From Scybalousia_A sp045221575 (GTDB lineage: Bacteria; Bacteroidota; Bacteroidia; Bacteroidales; P3), in assembly GCA_045221575.1 (NCBI GenBank), contig JBGUWU010000005.1:5670-69669 (forward strand): 64,000 nucleotides of DNA. The letters are read 5' to 3'. Both the position numbers and the translations under genes were made by a program. Within the stretch, counting starts at the first letter, position 1. Each line of letters opens with the position of its first letter. A model generated the notes under the pieces. The model saw only the letters and a list, made by a program, of their open reading frames with translations, searched no databases and had not been told where the DNA came from. Shown here one piece after another: positions 40,901-48,911 of the stretch.

Positions 40901-42012
40901 TCAACAGTAACCCAATTGGTTATTATCTTTTCTCCAACAGAAAGATAAGGAGGAGTATCACCATTATTATTGTAAGAACCACTTGCCATTAAATCATAAG
41001 AACCTGTAGATACTGAGTTTCCGTTTGATCCTTCATAGTCTGTATCATAGTTGTCTGGAAAACCAAGAACATGACCAAATTCATGACACATTGTTCCTAT
41101 TCCGTCCATTTGAGTAGAGTTTCTTTTCTCGGCAGAACATGAATAAGTCCAGATAAGAGTATTATCTTTATACACTTGATACATCCACAAAGCCCAACGA
41201 TGAGGCCAAATTTCATCATCGTTACCTGTGGAAGATTCCGGAGTGCCTGCATAGATAATATGTATTCCATCAACTTCTCCATCATTATCATTATCAAAGT
41301 GAGAAAAATCTACATCTGGGTCCGCTAAATCTATAACATCTCTAACAAAATTTTGAAGGTTTTCATCTTCATTGACATTGCTTCCATAGTAAGCCATAGT
41401 GTTTGATAAAGTGTAAGGACCTACAACTCTAATAGCCATATTGAATTGATTGTTAGAGTTATCAAGATAGTAATCTCTTACACTTCCATAGCCATTGTAA
41501 TTAGGTTGTGAAACCAAATTAACAAAGTTTTGGTTAGTATAAGTAAAAGGAACATCAGAAAAACCAACTAAAATAACCAAAAGACTATCTGTTCCAATAG
41601 AAGGAAAATTATTTGTTCTTAAAGGAGAGCCTTGAGGTGCATTCCATTGGTTTATTTTGTTTGTTATCTGAGTAGAAGAGAAACATAAATTCCTACTAAT
41701 ATTTGAAACAAAGGCTAATTCATTAGCATCTCTTTCTTCTGCATTACTTGCAAGAACAGAAGATGCGATCATATTACCTCTTTCATCTAAAACAGCATAA
41801 ACAAAATCTCCATTAGCATTCTTTAAAAGAGAATAGCCATCAAGAGTTTTTGCCCAATGAACTTTTTCATCTCCTTGAAGAATAAAGGAAAGAGTCTTCC
41901 CATTGCTTTGTTTAACAGTTATTGCTTTTTGTTTTGCAGGAATAGCAAGAAGCGAAGATACGCTAAAAAGCAAAACCATGACAAACGTAAAAAATAATTT
42001 TGTTGTTTTCAT
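37939..42012 (-). CDS. Secreted M6-type metalloprotease with T9SS sorting domain
   Basis: 1357 residues. A signal peptide (to about residue 24, ...LLAIPA) and a propeptide precede the M6 (immune inhibitor A-like) peptidase with zinc motif HEFGHVLGFPD (H310, E311, H314, D320). Next comes a beta-rich part, then two tandem copies of a roughly 225-residue module (nt 39160-39830 and 38500-39150) containing DTFYYN.SLV.QWSYTMNE.CQ and a later TSADV/ADI fn3-like strand set. Near the end are one CEGESYMGQTQTGVYYDTI unit (a repeat also found in the giant ORF) and a type A T9SS C-terminal domain: NILPNPAKDYVSIS...FSSGVYYIRIGN. It is exported across the outer membrane by the type IX system and probably anchored or released at the surface. 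Substrate unknown. Confidence 0.93.
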   Translation of the reverse strand: MKTTKLFFTFVMVLLFSVSSLLAIPAKQKAITVKQSNGKTLSFILQGDEKVHWAKTLDGYSLLKNANGDFVYAVLDERGNMIASSVLASNAEERDANELAFVSNISRNLCFSSTQITNKINQWNAPQGSPLRTNNFPSIGTDSLLVILVGFSDVPFTYTNQNFVNLVSQPNYNGYGSVRDYYLDNSNNQFNMAIRVVGPYTLSNTMAYYGSNVNEDENLQNFVRDVIDLADPDVDFSHFDNDNDGEVDGIHIIYAGTPESSTGNDDEIWPHRWALWMYQVYKDNTLIWTYSCSAEKRNSTQMDGIGTMCHEFGHVLGFPDNYDTDYEGSNGNSVSTGSYDLMASGSYNNNGDTPPYLSVGEKIITNWVTVDTLSSPRDNARLRAINGTADTGYYVGVPNSDEFFIFEMRKKAGWDLFIPGEGMLIYHGDRVKINNWLTYGNNTINVTPSERGWFIEPSTGVYNDGTNAYAPFGSISNINSFSPNSPNAPQLNDGTLIPNLSVTSIHYTSNNTMAFNYNSSNLEIEVNETPTGDTYPDGFLATGYLENVGSHNVTSKGIVYSTNASCPFNSNNAIYDNSNGEEISVLVSNLSSGKYYYRAFAYVDGTLMLSSIKSVNTRAMDISEPYVTIGEDGTVYTHFDFTPYSNASKFTRYLWYPNWLNDYATYWDETRPYVMNYFVNGSYSNITSLDTWNWWWSNLTVGQEYELDLMVITTAGDSVIYTKTFIAPNPYAPNVDISTIDTFYYNNSLVAQWSYTMNENCQSYYAGFYQDNVIEDFASANNLTANEVLNYLIQHNYITQRTANDTVAYYADYNTDYEIIIWAIGNGDTVFIKQTFNIPFSQGGTGLATANISVSNITSTSADVAVTKNSETFYYYYIQGTTTAFTNNNLTTATDIVQFCIDNDWAKTYDDLSLSMTDLIPNREYTLWAIPFNASGTMGTPHHITFTTLDSVITAPYVTISDVDTFYYNGSLVSQWSYTMNESCQKYYATRYADNTIENFANQYNLSMNEVLRYLIQNNYIDEYTQNDTVAYYTNPNTDYEIVVWAIGYGDTVFIKTSYNILLTQGGIGTAIATLNVSNITTTSADIGITINDQTNYYYEVQGSTTAFTNLGLTNDNLILQYCLDNGWTKTYNPMSFSMEELIPNTEYKVYVFPFNANEVQGPTAVITFTTLDTSSTGSNPCVVTIPIEQTICEGESYMGQTQTGVYYDTIRHANACDTIIILSLNVMPTYDIIIHDTTYSSGNTEQIDTTVLTLSSIYGCDSTVTIYNHYWTSSLNELKNDIVVNILPNPAKDYVSISAQGLKAKETLTIVDEFGRIRYTSVLHQGDNKITINVTEFSSGVYYIRIGNTNKKLIIE

Positions 42013-42037
42013 TGTTACTTATTTTTTTATTTGTTTG

Positions 42038-42045
42038 CAAAGATA
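42038..42045 (-). promoter_or_regulatory. -7 box of the M6 protease gene
   Basis: TATCTTTG on the minus strand, 25 bp before the ATG at 42012. Confidence 0.6.
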
Positions 42046-42084
42046 ATATATTCAAGTGTAACACACTACTTTTTTGCAAAAAAG

Positions 42085-43335
42085 TTATTTAGTGATAATG
42101 TTTTCTGCACAGAGTTTGGCAGTAGAGAAAGCTATTTGCAGGTTGTAGCCTCCTGTGTCTGCGTCTAAGTCTATCACTTCTCCACAAAACGATAGGCCTT
42201 TTACTAATTTGCTCTGCATATTTTGAGGATTTATCTCCTTTAGGTTTATTCCTCCCATAGTGATAATAGCTTCTTTCCAACCCATATCGCCAACGATAAT
42301 CTGTTTTCTTTCTTTCATATACCAAACAAGAGTGTTGTAGTCTTCTTCTTTTAGGTTCTTAGCCATTGATTTGCCATTGAATTTACATACTTGTAAAACG
42401 TCTTTAACCAAAGGCTTTGCGAACCATTTCCTTAATACTGAAGCTATATCTTCTGTTCTTCTTTGTGAGAAAACTTGGCGAATCTCCTGCAAAAGTTTTT
42501 CTTTACTTATTTTAGGTTTAAAGTCCAAACAGAGAAATAGTTTTGCTCCTCTGTTTAAGTCTTTTGCTACAATACGAGAAAGGGAAAGCATAACAGGACC
42601 GCTTAATCCATATTCATCTAAATAAACATCACCAAAAAGTTTGGCTACAAGTCTTTTTTTGTCATCGCTTATGCTTACCTCACAGTTTTTAACTAAAAAA
42701 TCTTGTAACTCTCTTGGGTATCCATTAGATGTTCTTAGTCCAACCAAAGCAGGCAAAGGCTCAACAATACTATGTCCTAATTCTTCTGCAAGATAATAAC
42801 CATCACCTGTTGAACCTGTAGAAGGATAGGTTGCCCCTCCTGTAGCCACAACAACATGTTCTCCAAAAAAACTTCCAATAGAAGTATTTACACCAACAAC
42901 TCTATTTTTTCTAACTATAAGATGTTCTACCTCGCAATTCTTTTCTATATGGACAAGAGGACTCTCTTCCAAAGGTTTCAAAAGAGTGAGGAAAACATCT
43001 AAGGCTTTACCACTCTTAGGAAATATTCTTCCGCCTCTTTCTTCCACAAGTTCTAAACCTCTTTTTTCAAAAAAAGAAATTATGTCTTTATTTGTTAAAG
43101 AATCAAAAGCAGGTTCAAAAAACTTAGGCGAAGAGATATGTTGAAAATACTCTTGTTTTGCTTTTGAGTTAGTTATGTTGCAACGACCTTTACCTGTTAT
43201 CCTAAGTTTTAGTCCCGCTTGATGTTTTTTCTCTAAAAGGATAACATTCTTGCCTCTTTGCATTAAGATATTAGAAGCAAAAAGACCTGCAGCACCTGCT
43301 CCGACTACTATTATGCTATTGTTGTTGGTATCCAA
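42085..43335 (-). CDS. NAD(P)/FAD-dependent oxidoreductase, HI0933/BaiN family
   Basis: 416 residues. FAD-binding IIVVGAGAAGLFASNIL at the N-terminus, GRCNITNS after the first beta sheet, VVVATGGATYPSTGSTGDGY, and C-terminal DLDADTGGYNLQIAFSTAKL are diagnostic of the HI0933/BaiN flavoprotein family. The physiological substrate is mostly unknown (BaiN reduces bile-acid intermediates in Clostridium). The start is a TTG at 43335: an in-frame TAA lies three codons upstream and no ATG or GTG precedes the FAD motif. The CDS overlaps the end of era by 20 bp, so it is probably translated by coupling. Confidence 0.9.
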   Translation of the reverse strand: MDTNNNSIIVVGAGAAGLFASNILMQRGKNVILLEKKHQAGLKLRITGKGRCNITNSKAKQEYFQHISSPKFFEPAFDSLTNKDIISFFEKRGLELVEERGGRIFPKSGKALDVFLTLLKPLEESPLVHIEKNCEVEHLIVRKNRVVGVNTSIGSFFGEHVVVATGGATYPSTGSTGDGYYLAEELGHSIVEPLPALVGLRTSNGYPRELQDFLVKNCEVSISDDKKRLVAKLFGDVYLDEYGLSGPVMLSLSRIVAKDLNRGAKLFLCLDFKPKISKEKLLQEIRQVFSQRRTEDIASVLRKWFAKPLVKDVLQVCKFNGKSMAKNLKEEDYNTLVWYMKERKQIIVGDMGWKEAIITMGGINLKEINPQNMQSKLVKGLSFCGEVIDLDADTGGYNLQIAFSTAKLCAENIITK

Positions 43336-44194
43336 AGTGTTTTAAATCTTTAAGATTGTTTCGCCAATTCTCTTTAACTTTGACAAAGAGTTTAAGATAA
43401 CATTTTTTATTGATAAACTTTTCTATGTCTTTTCTCGCCTCAGTGCCAAGTTTTTTTATCATCTGTCCTTGATGTCCGAGTATTATCCCTTTTTGACTCT
43501 CACGTTCTACATATATAACGGCAGAAATATAGTCGGTGTCTTCTTTCTCCTTGTATTCATCAATAGAAACCTCACAAGAATAAGGTATCTCTTTATTATA
43601 GTAAAGCAAAATTTTCTCTCTTATTATCTCAGAAGCAAAGAAACGCATGCTTTTATCAGTTAGCTCATCTTTAGGGAAGTAAGGAGGATTCTCGGGCAGA
43701 AGTTCCATTATTGTTTCAAATATCTTGTCTAAGTTGAACTTCTCTGTAGCAGAACAAGGTATAACCTTAGCTCTTGGAATAATATTCTGCCAATAAGATA
43801 CCTTTTCGTTTATTCTCTCTTGCGAAGAAAGGTCTATCTTGTTTATTATTAAAATAACAGGAACTTTGGAATTAATGATGTATTCCAATGTCTTCTCATT
43901 CTTTAGGCTTTCTCCAACTTCGGTAACCAAAAGAAATATATCCGCATCTTTCAAAGCTGAAGAAACAAAAGCCATCATCTGCTCATGTAACTTATAATGA
44001 GGATTAACTATGCCAGGAGTATCAGAATAAACTATCTGAAAATCATCGCCATTGGCTATACCCATAATCCTATGTCTTGTGGTTTGAGCCTTGAATGTTG
44101 TTATTGAAAGGTTCTCCCCTACTAAAGCATTCATAAGAGTACTTTTGCCAACATTGGGATTGCCTATGATATTTACAAAACCAGCCTTATGCAT
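43316..44194 (-). CDS. era: GTPase Era
   Basis: 292 residues, normal. G1 GNPNVGKST, G2 region TTFKAQTTRHR, G3 DTPG, G4 NKID, then a C-terminal KH domain with GHQGQMIKKLGTEARKDIEK. It assists 30S maturation, binding the 16S rRNA 3' end. The last codons overlap the BaiN-like gene. Confidence 0.97.
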   Translation of the reverse strand: MHKAGFVNIIGNPNVGKSTLMNALVGENLSITTFKAQTTRHRIMGIANGDDFQIVYSDTPGIVNPHYKLHEQMMAFVSSALKDADIFLLVTEVGESLKNEKTLEYIINSKVPVILIINKIDLSSQERINEKVSYWQNIIPRAKVIPCSATEKFNLDKIFETIMELLPENPPYFPKDELTDKSMRFFASEIIREKILLYYNKEIPYSCEVSIDEYKEKEDTDYISAVIYVERESQKGIILGHQGQMIKKLGTEARKDIEKFINKKCYLKLFVKVKENWRNNLKDLKHFGYQQQ

Positions 44195-44218
44195 AAATAA
44201 ATATTATATTAAAACCTA

Positions 44219-44256
44219 TAAAGGCTTCAAATCCTCAAAGGATTTTGAAGCCTTTT
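44219..44256 (-). terminator. Hairpin terminator after tRNA-His
   Basis: AAGGCTTCAAAATCCT / AGGATTTGAAGCCTT (one bulge) between the tRNA gene and era, followed on the minus strand by a T-rich stretch. Confidence 0.6.
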
Positions 44257-44264
44257 CCCCTAAG

Positions 44265-44339
44265 GGTACCTTGTGAGATTCGAACTCACGACCTTCGGAA
44301 CCACAATCCGACGTTCTAACCAACTGAACTAAAGATACC
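44265..44339 (-). tRNA. tRNA-His (GTG anticodon)
   Basis: Reads on the minus strand GGTATCTT as the acceptor 5' side, D-arm GTTC/GAAC, anticodon loop TTGTGGT in a CGGA/TCCG stem, and T-arm GTGAG-TTCGAAT-CTCAC. The 3' side is AAGGTACC. The gene includes the histidine-specific extra G at -1, paired with C73, giving an eight-base-pair acceptor stem with one T-G wobble. CCA is not encoded. Confidence 0.95.
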
Positions 44340-44357
44340 ATCTCTAAAATCAGTTTG

Positions 44358-44388
44358 CAAAATTATAAAGTTTTATTTAATTGACAAA
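44358..44388 (-). promoter_or_regulatory. Promoter of tRNA-His
   Basis: TTTG (44385-44388) and TAATTTTG (44358-44365) on the minus strand, 19 bp apart, 18 bp before the tRNA. Confidence 0.75.
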
Positions 44389-44514
44389 TTTTTTTCTCTT
44401 CTTTTTTAATAAATGGAGGAAATATTTTTTAATTACAAGGCTATTTTCTTTTGTTTTTATAAATTTTCTTCTCACTTTTTATTAATGAATATGAACATTT
44501 GATTATAAAAAATT

Positions 44515-44591
44515 AAAATCAACTCTTTTTAGCAAAAAGAGTTGATTCTAGAAAAATAAAACTTGATTTTAATTTATTAAAACTTGATTTT
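44515..44591. repeat. AAAATCAACTCTTTT hairpin with tandem AAAACTTGATTTT
   Basis: AATCAACTCTTTTT / AAAAAGAGTTGATT perfect 14-bp stem with an AGC loop (44517-44547). It is followed by two AAAACTTGATTTT units (about 44558-44591). The core is shared exactly with 8229-8243 and 55396-55410. Confidence 0.7.
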
Positions 44592-44610
44592 TTTTTTGAA
44601 GCTTAAAAGT

Positions 44611-45092
44611 CCGCATACATAATAATGATTTTCTTATAGGGGGAAATTATGTATGCGGATAACTTTTTGATTATCAGGTATAATAGAATTTTACTCGCAT
44701 AAAGAAATATTTTTTTGAACTCAGTATATTATGTAATTGTTTTTTTAAAGTTAGTATTCTTTATATCAATACTTTACAAACGCTATCTATATTTATGCTA
44801 TAGTCTGGCTTTATATTAAAGGTTTTAAAGAGATAAAAGATAAAATAACTTGAACTTTTTCCCTTTTGTTTTTTTTGTATAAAGATTTTAATTTATTAAT
44901 AATCTGTAGTTGTCGTTCTTCATCTTAAGTATAGGATTTGTTAAGAATTGTTTTGAGATTGTATTATTAAATCTTCAGTAAGAACAACGATAATTTTTTT
45001 TATGCGGGTATATTTTTTATCTATAAGAGAATCAGTGTTTTGCTCGCATACATAATTTTCCCCTATAAGAGAATCATTATTATGTATGCGAG
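44611..45092. mobile_element. MITE-like element with about 92-bp imperfect terminal inverted repeats
   Basis: Left end 44611-44703 and right end 45000-45092 are inverted copies of one unit. Each contains a segment bounded by a palindrome: CCGCATACATAAT / ATTATGTATGCGG at 44611-44658 and CTCGCATACATAAT / ATTATGTATGCGAG at 45043-45092. Within each lie CCCCTATAAGA and AATCATTATTATG in the same order, and a flanking ACTCGCATA / TATGCGGGTA. The centre (about 300 bp) has no ORF. No target-site duplication is obvious. It carries no transposase, so if mobile it would need one in trans. It lies directly upstream of the T9SS protease cluster. Confidence 0.5.
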
Positions 45093-45323
45093 TGAATTTT
45101 TCTAAATTTTTAATAAATCTTGCAACAAAAAGTATTTTTTTAGTAATACAAGAAATAATTCTTCTGTCATTATATCCTTAAAAAAATGCAAAAAAATGTA
45201 AAATTTTCTTAGTGTAAATCAATAGGTTATAAAAAAATACAAAAAAAGTTTTATTTTTTCTGCGAACTTTTGAGTTTTTTGCGTATTAATAATATAGAAT
45301 AGTATTATTACAACAAAAAGTAG

Positions 45324-45623
45324 ATGTTTAAAAAGAAACAATATAGAGCAAAGGATTGGAGAAATGCGTTTTTATATCAAAATACACCTAATCCATTTAA
45401 CCAAACAACAGAGATAAAATATTTTCTACCTGAAAACGTTAGTAATGCAAAGATATATGTATTTGATATGCAAGGAGCATTACAAATGACATTTTCTTTG
45501 ACAGAAACAGGTTTTGGGATAATATCAATAAGTGCTTCACAACTAAATGCAGGAATGTATTTTTATACTCTTGTTGTAGATAATAAAGAAGTAGAAACTA
45601 AGAAAATGATACTAACAAATTAA
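45324..45623 (+). CDS. Orphan T9SS type A sorting domain ORF
   Basis: 99 residues. After MFKKKQYRAKDWRNAF the whole protein is a T9SS C-terminal domain: LYQNTPNPFNQTTEIKYFLP, AKIYVFDMQGALQM, then the SASQLNAGMYFYTLVVDNKE segment and an ETKKMILTN end. Such domains normally end a much larger secreted protein. Here there is no signal peptide and no cargo, and an in-frame TAG stands right before the ATG. It cannot reach the type IX system on its own as drawn. It is most likely the 3' remnant of a lost surface-protein gene, left next to the repeat element at 44.6-45.1 kb. It lies 10 bp upstream of the C25 protease gene and may be co-transcribed with it. Confidence 0.6.
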   Translation: MFKKKQYRAKDWRNAFLYQNTPNPFNQTTEIKYFLPENVSNAKIYVFDMQGALQMTFSLTETGFGIISISASQLNAGMYFYTLVVDNKEVETKKMILTN

Positions 45624-45633
45624 AAAGAGAGTA

Positions 45634-47967
45634 ATGTTTATGAAAAAAACAATAATGTTGATAGTTAGTATTATCTATCTTTCACCCTTTCTATTTGCTC
45701 AAGAACGTATAAAGTGTAACCTATCATTTTCAGGATACACCATAGATAGTGTAGTATTAGGAACATCTATCTATAGTACTGTTAGACTGGATAGCATAGA
45801 AAATACAATTGATGGAGGTTATCCTGAACTGCCTGTAAAATATGTGCGGTTGTTGTTGCCGAAAGGTACTACATTAAAAAATTTATCAACCAGGGTGGGA
45901 GAAGAGTCTACTCAAGTTTTACCATATACCATAAAAATAACAGAAACTCCTATAAGTATAGGTAGTGGCACTATTTCAGCAGACACATTAGACAACGCTT
46001 CGGATTCATATCCATCAAATAGAACAAAAATAATGAGTGTTGAACATTTTAGAGGTAATACTATAGTCACAATAGCAGTTTATCCAATACTTTATTTTCC
46101 TAAAACGAATACCATATCTTTTGTGAATAGACTCTCATTAGCATTGACTTATAGTAGGGAGGTAAAGTATAAACCTAATGATATGTATTTTGATGAGGAA
46201 GATAGATACGTATTATCGACAATGGTAGATAATGCAAGTAATGTATCTAATTTTTCTCCTCTTAATATTATTCCTCCTATAAGCACAAATAGTTGTGAGT
46301 ATGTAATTGTTACCCAAAGACGATTTATTAAAGCATTTAATGAGTTTATGGATTGGAAAAGGAGAAAGGGAGTAAGTATTACTGCTATTGCTATTGAAGA
46401 CATACTAAGCAACCCACTTTATAGTGGTGACTTGATTTCGGGAATTTATGATGATGCAGGAAAACTAAGACAATTTTTATATAATTCTTATCAAAATGGA
46501 ATGAAGTATGTATTATTGGCTGGTGATAGTATACCAATAAGATTTGCTGATAGAAGATATAGTACAGATTCAATAGATAATCATAGAATAATTCCTGCAG
46601 ATTTATATTTTTCGGAATTTGATGGTAATTGGGATTCTAATAATGATGGCTGGTATGGCACATCTACAGACAATGTGGATTTTACTTCTGAAGTCTATAT
46701 TGGCAGAATTATGCCTCGTAATGAAAGGGAAGTAAAGAATTGGATTCGAAAAATATTTACCTATGAAATAAATCCAGGAAATGGAGATGGTGAATATTTA
46801 ACAAGAATGTTTTTTACTCAAGCAGACCATATGCGGGAGAATGGTGGTGAAGTAGATCAATATTGGAAACCAAATATATCATGGATGAGTCCTAATGATT
46901 ATACTGTATGGGATGAAATAGATAGTGAAGAATTACCTATTTCCCCTAAAGGATCAGAGGTGATAAATGAGTTTAATACTCATTATGGTGTTTCTTCTTT
47001 CTTGGCCCACGGAGGGGCTAATAATGTTGCTGTATCTACTGCAGGAGAGAATGATGATAGCAAACCAAAGTACAAAATAACTTCTTTTGATAGTGATTAT
47101 TCTTTTCAAATAATACAAGAAGAAGGTAATGGCTTTGATAATATGACAAATTATTGCTATCCCACCATCTTTTATTCTATGTCCTGTACAACAATGCCAT
47201 TTGATTATAGCACACCAGATATTTCAGATTTTCTCATTGATTCAAGAACTATGGGAGATGCTTATACTTGTGTGGTGAAGGGTGGTGGTCCTGCATATCT
47301 TGGTAATACAAGATATGGGCATGTTGTTTTATCATCTAATATGGCAGGTAAGTTTTTATCCGCTACTTCTATGAACTATTTTTATAATTTGGGGAAATTA
47401 GAAAGTTATTCGAAATCTAATACAAATGATAGTTTTATTAAATTTTCTCATAATCTTATGGGTTGTCCAGAGACGGAATTATGGACGGCAATACCAGAAC
47501 AAATAAACAATCCCACTTGTTATTATGATGAAACAACAAACAAGTTATATCTTATATCTGGGACTTCGGGTGTTAAAGTTTGTGTTAAAAGTGCATTGGA
47601 TAATGGTAACTCATATTATAATGTAGTAAATATGTCAAATAATTCATCCTTAATTCTAAATAATGTGCCTAAGTATTATAATGCTACATTTACCAAACAT
47701 AACTATTTACCTTTTATTGTTAATCCTGAGAATATTTTCATACAAAATGTCACATGGAATGATGATAGAGTTATTAGTTCTGATAAATTTAGCATAGGTA
47801 CTCAAGTGACAGATTTAGAACCGTATGGAGATGTTGTGATAGATTCTTCATCTAATATTTTATTAAAGATGGAAGACTATGTAGAAATATTTAATAATTT
47901 TGAAGTAAAATTAGGAGCAAATTTTGAAATAAAGAAAGGAGCAAACTATGAAATCAGTTGCGAATAA
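45634..47967 (+). CDS. C25 (gingipain-like) cysteine protease
   Basis: 777 residues. Signal peptide (MKKTIMLIVSIIYLSPFLFA; a second ATG is at 45640), an N-terminal C25 propeptide-like beta domain with GGYPELPVKYVRLLLPKGTT, then the caspase-like peptidase: YVIVTQRRFIKAFNEFMDWK opening, FLAHGG with H459 and YSMSCTTMPF with C518 as the expected dyad. The end has a pair of GANFEIKKGANYEIS-type strands and Cys-Glu, then the stop: no PNP...GxYY sorting domain in this frame, unlike gingipains and its neighbour. Probably exported; outer-membrane transit by T9SS cannot be inferred. It overlaps the following gene by 20 bp. Confidence 0.85.
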   Translation: MFMKKTIMLIVSIIYLSPFLFAQERIKCNLSFSGYTIDSVVLGTSIYSTVRLDSIENTIDGGYPELPVKYVRLLLPKGTTLKNLSTRVGEESTQVLPYTIKITETPISIGSGTISADTLDNASDSYPSNRTKIMSVEHFRGNTIVTIAVYPILYFPKTNTISFVNRLSLALTYSREVKYKPNDMYFDEEDRYVLSTMVDNASNVSNFSPLNIIPPISTNSCEYVIVTQRRFIKAFNEFMDWKRRKGVSITAIAIEDILSNPLYSGDLISGIYDDAGKLRQFLYNSYQNGMKYVLLAGDSIPIRFADRRYSTDSIDNHRIIPADLYFSEFDGNWDSNNDGWYGTSTDNVDFTSEVYIGRIMPRNEREVKNWIRKIFTYEINPGNGDGEYLTRMFFTQADHMRENGGEVDQYWKPNISWMSPNDYTVWDEIDSEELPISPKGSEVINEFNTHYGVSSFLAHGGANNVAVSTAGENDDSKPKYKITSFDSDYSFQIIQEEGNGFDNMTNYCYPTIFYSMSCTTMPFDYSTPDISDFLIDSRTMGDAYTCVVKGGGPAYLGNTRYGHVVLSSNMAGKFLSATSMNYFYNLGKLESYSKSNTNDSFIKFSHNLMGCPETELWTAIPEQINNPTCYYDETTNKLYLISGTSGVKVCVKSALDNGNSYYNVVNMSNNSSLILNNVPKYYNATFTKHNYLPFIVNPENIFIQNVTWNDDRVISSDKFSIGTQVTDLEPYGDVVIDSSSNILLKMEDYVEIFNNFEVKLGANFEIKKGANYEISCE

Positions 47968-48850
47968 AATGATGTTATGTTTAGTGCTTGGCATACTATG
48001 TTTAAACCTTAAAGCACAAGATTATGAGTATAAACCATTAGTAAAGTCTAATGCTTATTGGGTATGGGATCAGAATAGTGGCAACAATGTATATTATCGT
48101 ACTGTCAGAATTTTAGATGAAGATACAATTATAAATGATGTATCGTACAAAAAAGTTGTTTATTATGAATACGGTTGTAATTATTTCACAGGCAGCGTTA
48201 TCAGAGAAGAAGAATATGCGCTTGGAATGAGAGAAGAAGATTCGAAAGTATATCGTACTTTTCCACATGGGGATGGAGAACAACTATTGTATGACTTTTC
48301 ACTTTCTGTTGGTGATAGTATGGATATAGTTGAGAGTGAAGGCTTATTTTACTTACGTTTGGTATCTATTGAAGATACAATCTTAAACAACAACATATAC
48401 AAACGTTTTAACTTTACTTATTGTTGCTCGGAGGAGGATTGTACTAACGATGTTATTGTTTGTTCTTGGATAGAAGGAATAGGTAATATTGACGGTCTTT
48501 TCTATAATCTGATATATTATGTCATTCCATCAGATGATGGAGGTAATTTGCGTTGTTATGAATATGATGGAGATTTGGTATATCATAATAGCGATTGGTA
48601 TGATGGTTGCGAAAATTATTTAGAAATAAAAGGAGTAGAAGAAGATGAAATAGTTTTTTATCCAAATCCAGCAAAAGAGTACATAACTTTAGAAGCAGAA
48701 GATGATATATTTATTTTTAATTCTCTTGGGCAAGAAGTAAAGCAAGTAAGAGCTACAAAAGGAAAAATAACAATAAATATTTCAAATTTTCCACAAGGAA
48801 TCTACTACCTAAAAGCAGGAAACAAAAGACAAAAACTTGTTAAACAATAA
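47948..48850 (+). CDS. Secreted protein of unknown function with T9SS sorting domain
   Basis: 300 residues. A signal peptide (MKSVANKMMLCLVLGILCLN, then LKAQ) is followed by a beta-rich mature part of about 200 residues with DEDTIINDVSYKKVVYYEYG, EEYALGMREEDSKVYR and ILNNNIYKRFNF, and several cysteines (CCSEEDC, CYEYDGD, CENY). The C-terminal type A sorting domain is FYPNPAKEYITLE...NFPQGIYYLKAG, ending KRQKLVKQ. This pattern (DTxINxxxYKKV...EDxxKVYxY) is common in short T9SS proteins of unknown role. Its start lies in the last codons of the C25 protease gene, so expression is probably coupled. Confidence 0.85.
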   Translation: MKSVANKMMLCLVLGILCLNLKAQDYEYKPLVKSNAYWVWDQNSGNNVYYRTVRILDEDTIINDVSYKKVVYYEYGCNYFTGSVIREEEYALGMREEDSKVYRTFPHGDGEQLLYDFSLSVGDSMDIVESEGLFYLRLVSIEDTILNNNIYKRFNFTYCCSEEDCTNDVIVCSWIEGIGNIDGLFYNLIYYVIPSDDGGNLRCYEYDGDLVYHNSDWYDGCENYLEIKGVEEDEIVFYPNPAKEYITLEAEDDIFIFNSLGQEVKQVRATKGKITINISNFPQGIYYLKAGNKRQKLVKQ

Positions 48851-48859
48851 ATCCTTAAC

Positions 48860-48896
48860 AAAAAAGCGACTATTAAATAAAAATAGTCGCTTTTTT
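48860..48896. terminator. Bidirectional terminator
   Basis: AAAAAAGCGACTATT / AATAGTCGCTTTTTT, perfect stem with an AAATAAA loop, placed between the T9SS protein gene and the convergent acyltransferase gene. Confidence 0.88.
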
Positions 48897-48911
48897 ATAT
48901 TTGATAACAGA

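Larger units (their letters stand above)
44389..45323. other. Gene-free interval with repeats
   Basis: No open frame of notable length. It holds the AAAATCAACTCTTTT hairpin and its AAAACTTGATTTTA satellites (44515-44591), the roughly 480-bp inverted-repeat element (44611-45092), and about 230 bp of A/T-rich sequence before the orphan sorting-domain ORF, with no recognisable promoter box. Confidence 0.6.

Noticed and set aside
44340..45323. Structured regulatory RNA or riboswitch in the large gap
   Set aside because: No known riboswitch core was recognised, and the palindromes are explained by the inverted-repeat element. A search with covariance models would be needed to exclude a novel RNA.
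45324..45623. Active small secreted T9SS protein
   Set aside because: No signal peptide is present, so the product cannot enter the periplasm by Sec as drawn. It is kept as a probable gene remnant.
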